DNA of 34,757 bases from an uncultured Oscillibacter sp. (GTDB lineage Bacteria > Bacillota > Clostridia > Oscillospirales > Oscillospiraceae): the NCBI GenBank assembly GCA_910586735.1, contig CAJUJW010000025.1:1-34757 (forward strand). The letters are read 5' to 3'. Below, one piece after another: positions 28,294 through 34,757 of the stretch (position 1 is the first letter of the stretch; each line of letters opens with the position of its first letter). The position numbers and the translations under genes were made by a program. The notes beneath the pieces are model-generated. The model saw only the letters and a list, made by a program, of their open reading frames with translations. It made no database searches and was not told where the DNA came from.

Positions 28294-30579
28294 ATGAAAA
28301 AACGCGTGTTGTCCCTGCTGCTCCTGGCGGCCATGGCGGCGTCCCTGCTGGCCCTGCCCGCCCAGGCCGCGCCGGTCAACCGGTTCTACGACCTGAACAA
28401 CGACGCCTTCACGTCCGTGGAGCCCCTGCGGCTCATGGGCATTATGGACGGCTATTCCGACGGCAACTTCCGTCCCTACGGCCAGCTCACCCGGGCCCAG
28501 TTCTGCAAGATGGTGGTCTCCGCCCTGAACGCCGAGGACGAGCTGGGCCTCTACCGCACCGTCACCATCTACCCGGACGTGAAGCCCTCCCACTGGGCGG
28601 CGGCCTACATCAACATGGCCGCCAAGGGGAAAAAGGCCATCTCCGGGTACTCCGACGGGAAGTTCTACCCGGACCGCACCGTCACCCTGGGCCAGGCGGC
28701 CACCATCCTGCTGCGGACCCTGGGCTATAAGGACGAGAACATCGGCGGCGTGTGGCCGGACAGCTATCTGTCCTTCGCCGCCTCCATCGGGCTGACCGAC
28801 GGGGTGGATATCTCCAAGGGCAACGCCCCCCTGAACCGGTCCGACGCAGCCATTCTCTTCACCAACCTCCTGCGGGCGGACGTGCAGGGAGAGGGCGGGG
28901 GCAAGTTCCTCACCGCCGCCGGGCTGACCGTGAAAGAGGACATGGTCCTGGTCTCCTCCAACGTCCGGGGCCCCGACGGCAAGGAGACCGCCATGCAGTT
29001 CTCCGACGGGTCCATCTACCAGATGGCGGGAGACAAGGTGTCCAACGGCTCCCTCAACGGCTATAAGGGCACCCTGGTGCTGGAGGGCCAGCGGGTGCGC
29101 ACCTTCCTGCCCGACGCCAAGGGCGTCAGCCGGCTGATCTACGTGGCCAAAATCGAGGGCTATCAGATTACGGACCGCACGGGCACCAAATACACCGTCA
29201 CCGCCGACACCCCCATCTACTACCGGGGCGAGCAGACCTCCTGGAGCGCGGCTAAGTCCTGGCTGAATCCCGGCGCGTCCCTGACGCTGTATCTGGGCAC
29301 CGCCGGAAACGTGGAATTCATCTTCGCCGGCGGCGGCGACAGCTCCACCGAGGCCGTCATCGTCTATGAGCGGAACTCCGTCAAGGGCTTCGACTCCCTG
29401 GCGGGCGGGGCCAGCGGCTATACCATCTACAAAAACGGCTGCCGGGCCAACGCCAAAGACATGCGGCCCTACGATGTGGCGACCTACGCCAGCTCCACCA
29501 ACACCATCCGGGTCTGCGACACCCGGCTGACGGGCTACTACGAGTCCTGCAACCCCAGCCCCACGGAGCCCACCTCCATCCGGGTCTTCGGCCACGACTT
29601 CGACGTGCTCACCACGGCCCAGGCCACCCTGGCCAAGTTCCGCCCCGGCCAGCAAATCACATTGCTGCTGACGGAGGACAACAAGGTAGCCGGCGCGGTG
29701 AAGCCGGGAACCGCGGACGCCAACGCCAACGCCATCGGAATCGCCACCTCGGCCTCCGGGACCAGCGCCACGGTGAAGCTCCTCTGCGGCATTGAGGTCT
29801 CCGGCGCGGTGGACCTGGGTACGGGCCCCGACAGTATCATCCAGTACCGTCAGGAGGAGCTGGCCAGGATGCAGAACCGCCTGGTCCGGGTCACCTCCAC
29901 CGGGAAGGGCTATATCGGCCTGGTCCGGCTGGGCGGCGGCGCCTCCGGCGCGCTGGACGTGGAGAAGCGCCGTCTGGGCGCCAGCTACCTGGCGGAGACG
30001 GTGAACATCTTCCGCTACACCCCCAATGGCATCGACGTTCTCACCCTGGACGACCTGGGCGTGGGACCTGTCGCCAACGAGGAAATCAGCTACGCCCACA
30101 CCAACTGGGCGGGACAGGTGGACATCATCGTCATCGGGGCCGTGGGCACCGGGGCGTCCATCTACGGGCGGACCGCCCTCTCCTACACCGACCGGAATTA
30201 CTCTCTCATCTCCGTCTACAACGACCAGGGCCTGGCGGCCGGTCCCTTCCGCAGCACCTATGACATCGGCGCCGGCGTGTACGTGGCGGCGGTGGAGGCC
30301 AGGGACGGCTCCGGCTTCTCCAGCCTCAAGCCCCTGACGGCCCTGAAGGACGTGCCCAGCACCGCCTGGAGCGGGCAGGGCTCCGTCACCGTGGACGGAC
30401 GGAGCTACTCCATCCCCGTCACCGTCATGGCCTACAACAAGGACACCCTGGAGTGGATTACCGCCACGGAGGACAGGAGCATCCTGGATATCGCCCGGGC
30501 CTACTCCAAGAAATACGATATGTACGCCAGCGAGGACGGCGTCATCCGTGTGATTGAGGTGGGGGGAGATTTTCGGTAA
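28294..30579 (+). CDS. SLH-domain surface protein encoded with the MacB-like pump
   Basis: The 761-residue protein has a signal peptide (KKRVLSLLLLAAMAASLLALPAQA), then three SLH repeats: about residues 30-80 (LMGIMDGYSDGNFRPYGQLTRAQF), 90-145 (ISGYSDGKFYPDRTVTLGQAATIL) and 150-195 (GLTDGVDISKGNAPLNRSDAAIL). SLH domains tie proteins to pyruvylated cell-wall polymer. The remaining 560 residues are beta-rich with no domain that I recognise. ATG 28294 follows AGGAGG at 28282-28287; an ATG at 28279 would itself encode the ribosome binding site. It lies 14 bp after the permease gene and is probably co-transcribed, so it may be the wall-side partner of the pump. Confidence 0.9.
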   Translation: MKKRVLSLLLLAAMAASLLALPAQAAPVNRFYDLNNDAFTSVEPLRLMGIMDGYSDGNFRPYGQLTRAQFCKMVVSALNAEDELGLYRTVTIYPDVKPSHWAAAYINMAAKGKKAISGYSDGKFYPDRTVTLGQAATILLRTLGYKDENIGGVWPDSYLSFAASIGLTDGVDISKGNAPLNRSDAAILFTNLLRADVQGEGGGKFLTAAGLTVKEDMVLVSSNVRGPDGKETAMQFSDGSIYQMAGDKVSNGSLNGYKGTLVLEGQRVRTFLPDAKGVSRLIYVAKIEGYQITDRTGTKYTVTADTPIYYRGEQTSWSAAKSWLNPGASLTLYLGTAGNVEFIFAGGGDSSTEAVIVYERNSVKGFDSLAGGASGYTIYKNGCRANAKDMRPYDVATYASSTNTIRVCDTRLTGYYESCNPSPTEPTSIRVFGHDFDVLTTAQATLAKFRPGQQITLLLTEDNKVAGAVKPGTADANANAIGIATSASGTSATVKLLCGIEVSGAVDLGTGPDSIIQYRQEELARMQNRLVRVTSTGKGYIGLVRLGGGASGALDVEKRRLGASYLAETVNIFRYTPNGIDVLTLDDLGVGPVANEEISYAHTNWAGQVDIIVIGAVGTGASIYGRTALSYTDRNYSLISVYNDQGLAAGPFRSTYDIGAGVYVAAVEARDGSGFSSLKPLTALKDVPSTAWSGQGSVTVDGRSYSIPVTVMAYNKDTLEWITATEDRSILDIARAYSKKYDMYASEDGVIRVIEVGGDFR

Positions 30580-30642
30580 GAGCTTGAGGGGAGGCGGGGG
30601 CCTTCCCCTCCTCCCCCGGCACTTAACGCCCCTTTGACAAAC

Positions 30643-31287
30643 TTAAAAAGGCGGCAGGCGGTCCATGTTCAAGCATGAACCGCCTGCCGCCTTTTCGCGC
30701 GTCAGCATATACTCCAGGCCGTTGGCCCGGCCCTGGGGCTCCATATAGCTCCCCAGGCCCTTCTTCTGGCCCGCGTCCATGCCCAGCAGGAGCTGGTCCT
30801 CATAGCCCTGCTCCACCAGCCAGAGGATGTTCTCCGCAATCTCCGTGTCCGGGCGGTAGCAGGGCTTGTTGGGCTCGTCGAAGCAGAGGACCGCGCCCCG
30901 GTCCAGCAGGGTCTTGTAGTAATAGCGGTCCGGGTTCCGCTGGACGTGGCACAAAACCGTGTGCTCCAGGCAGGCCCCGTTCTCCTCCAGGATGTCCAGA
31001 ATCTCCGGGCACATGGTGCCCTGGTCCGTGTGGAGGGAAATGGGGCAGCCGGTCCCCCTCTGGGTCAGGGCCGCCGCCGATGGGGTCCATGCAGACCATG
31101 GTCCGGCCCCCCGCCTTCAAAAAGGCGGCGAACTCCCGCTTGGCGGCCTCCAGATCGTCCATGAGAAAGGCGGGGTCCAGGCTCACCTCCGGCCCGCCGC
31201 TGCGGATCAGGTGGTCGTGGCTGTCGGTGACGCCGATGATGATGGGCAGGCACAGGGGCAGGATGGCGGGCGTCTTTCGGGAAAACG
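30643..31287 (-). pseudogene. Phosphotriesterase-family gene remnant
   Basis: Read leftward after the TRAP permease, two frames carry parts of one amidohydrolase. Part one (about 31240-31080) gives GVTDSHDHLIRSGG, with the HxH metal pair, through AGGRTMVCMDPIGG. Part two, in another frame (about 31079-30700), gives TGCPISLHTDQGTMCPEILDILEENG, CHVQRNPDRYYYK and LLLGMDAGQKKG, with the two further His and the Asp ligand. In the family about 90 residues, including the carbamylated-lysine region, separate the parts; here they join at a CCGCCGCCG run with a frame change. No start codon precedes part one, and part two ends in the terminator. Three lesions argue for a dead gene; sequencing error could explain the frame change but not the missing segment. 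Confidence 0.8.
30647..30694. terminator. Bidirectional terminator between SLH operon and pdxA-TAXI operon
   Basis: A 16-bp perfect stem (30647-30662 with 30679-30694, GGCGGCAGGCGGT core) flanked by A5 on the left and T4 on the right. The frame of the phosphotriesterase remnant runs into it, so that frame's C-terminal residues are terminator sequence. Confidence 0.9.
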
Positions 31288-33285
31288 TCAGACTGCCGCG
31301 GTATTCTGACGCCGGGAGAAGATCAGGCACCAGACCACCAGGACGACGCCCATGACGATGCCGATCAGGTCGAACATGCGGCCGGGCATGATGAACATCA
31401 GCGCGGCGGCAAAGAACAAAACCCGCTCCGCCGCAGAGAGATTCTTGCCCATATACCCCGCTACGCCGGCGGCCAGGAAGAAGGTGGCGCAGGCGGTCAT
31501 GGCGCAGGAGATCAAAATCTCCGTCACTGTGCCGATGAGCAGAATGGACGGACGGTAGACGAACATGAAGGGCGCGATAAAGGCCGTGATGGCGAAGAAG
31601 AACGCCTTCCAGCCCGTCTTCCAGGCGCTGGCGTTGGCGATGCCCGCCGCGGTAAAGGAGGCCAGGCACACCGGCGGCGTGATCTGGGCCACAACGCCGA
31701 AGTAGAAGATGAACATATTCGCCACCAGCGCCTCGATGCCAAGGCCCTGGATAGCGGAGCAGAACAGGGTGTTGGCAATCAGGTACGCCGCCACGGTGGG
31801 CAGCGCCATGCCCAGCATCAGGCAGCCGACGGCGGCCACAACCAGAGCCAGCAGCAGGCTGTTGTTTCCGGAGGTGCCGATGAGCTTGGCCACCTTTACG
31901 GCCACGCCGGAGCGGACCACAATGCCGATCATGATGCCGCAGGCCGCGGTGGGGATGGCCACGTTGGCGGCTTGGCGGACGCCCTCAATCAGAGTTTCCA
32001 TCAATTGCCTGGCGCTCATACGGGTGTCCTTGGAGAGCATACACAGGATAATGGACAGCGCGGTGCAGTAGATGGCAGCTCTGGGCATGGACATACCCGC
32101 GAAGATCATGATGACCAGCAGAATAATGGGTACCAGGCGGTAGACACGGGGCAGGATGGGAGAGCCCTGGTATTTCAGCGCGTCATTGGTAGTGGACATC
32201 TGCTTTTTCTTGGCCAGCAGATGGACCAGAATGAAGACCGCGCCGAAATAGGCCACGGCGGGCAGGATGGCGGCGGTGGCGATGTCCATGTAGGGAATGC
32301 CGATCATCTCCGCCATGATAAAGGCGCCCGCGCCCATGATGGGGGGCATGATCTGTCCGCCGGTGGAGGCCACGGACTCCACGGCGCCGGCCTCCTCGGG
32401 GGTGTAGCCGGCCTTTTTCATCAGGGGAATGGTCAAAACGCCGGTGGTGGACACGTTGGCCACGGCGGAGCCGGAGATCATGCCAAGCAAACCGGAGGAG
32501 AGGACCGCCGCCTTGGCGGGGCCTCCGGCGGTTTTGTCGCTGAGCTTCATGCCCGCGTCAATCAGCACGCCGCCTCCGCCGCAGTTGGAGAAGAAGGCGC
32601 CGAACACCATGAAGTAGAACAGCGTGCCCACGGAGGCGGACAGAGGAGAACCAAAGATGCCGTTCTGGCTCAGCATGAGGGTTTCGCAGAACTGGGCGAA
32701 GTTCATGCCCGCGAAGCGGAAGATGCCGCTGATGTACTGGCCGAAAAAGGCGTAGGCCATAAAGAAGAGAATGACGACAAACAGCGCCAGGGAAACCACC
32801 CGCCGGACCGCCTCCATCAGCACGAACAGCAGCAGCACAGCCACGGTGATGTCCAGCGTGGTCATGGGGTCCACGTTATAAACCCGCAGGTTCAGCGCGT
32901 TGGCGTGGGAGAGAAAGTACCAGCAGATAAACAGGGTGGCTCCGATTAAAAAGCCGTCGTAAATCCACCAGAGCTGGCGGGCCTTGCTCTCCTTGTTTTT
33001 GCACTTTTCCGCCATGGGGTTAAAGAGGAAGACGATGATCAGGGCATAGCACAGGTGCAGCGGAATCTGCGCCCAGGGCTGAAGCGGCGTCCCCAGCTTG
33101 ATGTACAGCTGGAAAACGGTCATGGTGACGGCCAGAACAGCCAGGGCCCAATAGCGCCACCTGGGCATGCTTTTCAGCATGCGCGCGATTTTCGAGTCCT
33201 CATCGGGCTCGCTGGCCAGGGCCTTTGCCTTCGCGTCCAGGTCGCTTTTGCCCCCGGCGCCGGTCTGCTTTTTAAAAATACTCAT
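31288..33285 (-). CDS. TAXI TRAP transporter fused permease (second system)
   Basis: The 665-residue protein has the same build as the first system: a cytoplasmic start, four helices, then the large DctM-like domain. Motifs are GGPAKAAVLSSGLLGMISGSAVANV, SVASTGGQIMPPIMGAGAF, LGMALPTVAAYL and FYFGVVAQITPPVCLASF. The two permeases differ strongly outside these motifs, so they are not a recent duplication. The start at 33285 has AGGAGG a few bases upstream. The gene follows its binding-protein gene after a hairpin, and the damaged phosphotriesterase gene follows it. Confidence 0.95.
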   Translation of the reverse strand: MSIFKKQTGAGGKSDLDAKAKALASEPDEDSKIARMLKSMPRWRYWALAVLAVTMTVFQLYIKLGTPLQPWAQIPLHLCYALIIVFLFNPMAEKCKNKESKARQLWWIYDGFLIGATLFICWYFLSHANALNLRVYNVDPMTTLDITVAVLLLFVLMEAVRRVVSLALFVVILFFMAYAFFGQYISGIFRFAGMNFAQFCETLMLSQNGIFGSPLSASVGTLFYFMVFGAFFSNCGGGGVLIDAGMKLSDKTAGGPAKAAVLSSGLLGMISGSAVANVSTTGVLTIPLMKKAGYTPEEAGAVESVASTGGQIMPPIMGAGAFIMAEMIGIPYMDIATAAILPAVAYFGAVFILVHLLAKKKQMSTTNDALKYQGSPILPRVYRLVPIILLVIMIFAGMSMPRAAIYCTALSIILCMLSKDTRMSARQLMETLIEGVRQAANVAIPTAACGIMIGIVVRSGVAVKVAKLIGTSGNNSLLLALVVAAVGCLMLGMALPTVAAYLIANTLFCSAIQGLGIEALVANMFIFYFGVVAQITPPVCLASFTAAGIANASAWKTGWKAFFFAITAFIAPFMFVYRPSILLIGTVTEILISCAMTACATFFLAAGVAGYMGKNLSAAERVLFFAAALMFIMPGRMFDLIGIVMGVVLVVWCLIFSRRQNTAAV

Positions 33286-33302
33286 GAATCCTCCTGTCTA
33301 AG

Positions 33303-33331
33303 AGGGCGGGCGCCTGAGCGGCGCCCGCCCT
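33303..33331 (-). other. Intercistronic hairpin between second TAXI binding protein and permease
   Basis: A 12-bp perfect stem (AGGGCGGGCGCC/GGCGCCCGCCCT) with no T-tract on the transcribed strand, placed as in the first TAXI operon, probably for message stability of the binding protein. Confidence 0.75.
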
Positions 33332-33372
33332 TTCTTTGCGGCAGAGTTTTTTCGAGAAAAATGGAGCCGGAC

Positions 33373-34473
33373 TTACTGGATATAGCCCATCTCGCGGTAG
33401 TAGCGCTCCGCGCCGGGATGCAGGGGGTTGCCGCCCAGCTTCTCGGAGTCCATGCAGGTGGCCACATCCCAGGGAGACAGGGAGTTATAGGTTCCCACCA
33501 GTGCGTCGCGGTTCTCGCACAGGGTCTTGGTAACCTGATAGATCACGTCCTCGCTGGCGGTGTCGGCGGCGAAGATGGAGTCGGGAGAGCCGGGGAGAAC
33601 GATCTCGCTGGTCTGGCCCTTGAAGGAGTCGGCGGGGACGGTGATGCGCTGGAAGCCCTTCTCGGTGACGAACCAGTCGATCAGCTCGTCGCCCCACTGG
33701 AGGAAGGTCACGTCGCAGGTGGTGGCAATTTCCGCCATGGTGGAGGAGCTGGAGGAGGTGTGGTCAATGTAGAAGTCGATCTTGCCGTCCTGAAGGGCCG
33801 CCTGGTTCTCGGAGCCGGACTGGTTGGTGATGGAACCGCCCCAGCTCTCCAGGTCCTCCTGGGTTACGCCGAAGTACTCAAGGAGAAGGTACGCGCCCTG
33901 GGCGTCCATGGAGCCCACGGGGGAGCAGCCGATGCGCAGGGGGAGCTTCTGCTCGAAGATCTCCTCGATGGTGGAGACATTGTGCTTGGTCAGGAAATCG
34001 TTGGAGATGCAGTTGATGTAGCACACCGCGGTCAGGCCGCCGATGACGGCGGAGTAGCCGCTGGTGGGAGCCTTGCCCAGGGTGCCCTCTTCCCGGGCCC
34101 ACTTGGCGGGAGCGGCGTTGATGAACGCCAGATCCACGCCGCCGCTGGCGAACAGATAAGGAGCGCCCATGCCGCCGGGGTTGGTGGGCTGCACGTCTAC
34201 CAGGCCGAAGCCGCCCTGGTTTTCCAGGTACTTGCTCATTTCAACAATGATGTTGTAAGAGCCGGAGCCCACAGCGTCGGAGGAGAAGACAATGGTCTCG
34301 CTGGAGAAATCGGCGGAGTCGCTGCCGCCGTCGGCGGGGGTGGAGGAGCCGGAATCCGCGGGGGCGGAAGAACCGCTGTCGGCGGGGGCGTCGGTCTTGC
34401 CGCTGTCACCGCCGCAGGCGGCCAGGCTCAGCACCAGACTCAGGGTAAGGAGCAAAGCAAATACTTTCTTCAT
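33373..34473 (-). CDS. TAXI-family TRAP substrate-binding lipoprotein (normal order)
   Basis: The 366-residue lipoprotein has a signal ending LSLAAC (Cys20) and a Ser/Ala/Pro/Asp/Gly linker with APADSGSS repeats to about residue 57. The TAXI fold follows in standard order: IVFSSDAVGSGSYNIIVEMSKYL first, GGVDLAFINAAPAKWA, PLRIGCSPVGSMDAQGAYLLLEYFG, then ITVPADSFKGQ and the final block ending LHPGAERYYREMGYIQ. It captures a small anionic solute for the permease downstream. The ribosome binding site AGGAAG lies 7 bases before ATG 34473. It lies 72 bp after a pdxA-type gene, which hints at a phosphorylated or hydroxylated acid-sugar pathway. Confidence 0.95.
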   Translation of the reverse strand: MKKVFALLLTLSLVLSLAACGGDSGKTDAPADSGSSAPADSGSSTPADGGSDSADFSSETIVFSSDAVGSGSYNIIVEMSKYLENQGGFGLVDVQPTNPGGMGAPYLFASGGVDLAFINAAPAKWAREEGTLGKAPTSGYSAVIGGLTAVCYINCISNDFLTKHNVSTIEEIFEQKLPLRIGCSPVGSMDAQGAYLLLEYFGVTQEDLESWGGSITNQSGSENQAALQDGKIDFYIDHTSSSSSTMAEIATTCDVTFLQWGDELIDWFVTEKGFQRITVPADSFKGQTSEIVLPGSPDSIFAADTASEDVIYQVTKTLCENRDALVGTYNSLSPWDVATCMDSEKLGGNPLHPGAERYYREMGYIQ

Positions 34474-34545
34474 TTCATTTCTTCCTTTCTGATACTTGTG
34501 GATAAAGTCGTATTCTTCACCGGCATTGGGCCGGATAAAGACGGT

Positions 34546-34757
34546 TTACGGTTTGGCCTTTGCGTTGGCCATCCGGATGCCGTAGTCCATGGCGTTGACC
34601 AGGCTGAGCTCGTTGGCGTGCCCGTCTCCGGCGTGGCCGAAGCCCGTGCCGTGGTCCACGCTGGCCCGGATGATGGGCAGGCCCAGGGTGACGTTCACCC
34701 CCGCCACGGCGTCCCAGTGGCCCTCGGCCTTGTTGTAGACAAAGCCCTTGACCTTCA
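34546..34757 (-). CDS. PdxA-family dehydrogenase, C-terminal part (start outside window)
   Basis: The visible 69 residues, KVKGFVYNKAEGHWDAVAG through LGLPIIRASVDHGTGFGHAGDG to NAKAKP, are the end of the PdxA family. DHGTGFGHAGDG matches the DHGTAFDIAGKG metal/substrate motif. Besides 4-hydroxythreonine-4-phosphate dehydrogenase of vitamin B6 synthesis, the family includes PdxA2 enzymes that oxidise 4-phospho-threonate or -erythronate. Those lie with sugar-acid kinases and transporters. The link to a TAXI transporter and a phosphotriesterase-like remnant favours the catabolic type, but the kinase gene, if any, lies outside. TAA at 34546-34548. Confidence 0.85.
   Translation of the reverse strand, partial: KVKGFVYNKAEGHWDAVAGVNVTLGLPIIRASVDHGTGFGHAGDGHANELSLVNAMDYGIRMANAKAKP

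Noticed and set aside
31000..31100. Single sequencing frameshift as full explanation of the broken phosphotriesterase gene
   Set aside because: Correcting the frame at 31071-31079 would still leave about 90 family residues missing, no start codon and a truncated end.

Overview
The window is a dense, GC-rich stretch of a spore-forming Clostridia genome, most like the Oscillospiraceae (Oscillibacter, Dysosmobacter, Lawsonibacter and relatives). This rests on the gene content: Spo0A, BofA with its YaaL neighbour, a CwlJ-GerQ pair and a SpoIIQ-like M23 protein mark an endospore former. TAXI-type TRAP transporters, SLH surface proteins, PadR/DUF2812 and XRE/DUF2975 modules and strong AGGAGG ribosome binding sites fit that family. 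No rRNA, tRNA, IS element, integrase, phage gene or CRISPR array was found.

Layout. 1-443 is the end of a flavo-diiron (FprA-like) protein. 577-3199 is a leftward four-gene unit (small membrane protein, DUF2975, XRE regulator, DUF4173) from a good sigma-A promoter. 3545-7691 is a MarR regulator with a heterodimeric ABC exporter, controlled by a striking tandem palindromic operator. 7707-8048 is a compact convergent two-promoter locus that looks like a type I toxin-antitoxin module: a 28-residue membrane peptide faces a short antisense RNA, and both transcripts begin in the arms of one long inverted repeat. 8099-9901 is a PadR/DUF2812 operon and 9940-10710 is spo0A. 11616-13749 holds a Nudix hydrolase, a TrmN6-like methyltransferase and rsmI, all overlapping. 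13776-17319 carries envelope and spore genes (M23, TSCPD, GT4 glycosyltransferase, cwlJ, gerQ). 17386-19540 carries rpsI-rplM, then bofA-yaaL divergent from tadA. 19541-20316 has no credible gene but many strong hairpins and may encode a structured RNA.

The right third is transport and surface biology. 20934-24279 is a TAXI TRAP operon whose binding protein appears circularly permuted: the segment that normally ends the protein sits directly behind the lipoprotein signal and linker, and the protein stops where that segment should start. 24608-30579 is an adaptor/ATPase/permease (MacB-like) operon ending in an SLH-domain protein. 30643-34757 is a leftward operon with a pdxA-type dehydrogenase, a second, normally ordered TAXI binding protein, its permease and the badly damaged remains of a phosphotriesterase-family gene. 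The normally ordered second binding protein gives an internal reference for the permuted one.

The two observations most deserving follow-up are the circularly permuted TAXI binding protein (21028-22113) and the inverted-repeat toxin/antisense RNA locus (7707-8048). All family assignments come from reading motifs by eye; no database search was run.
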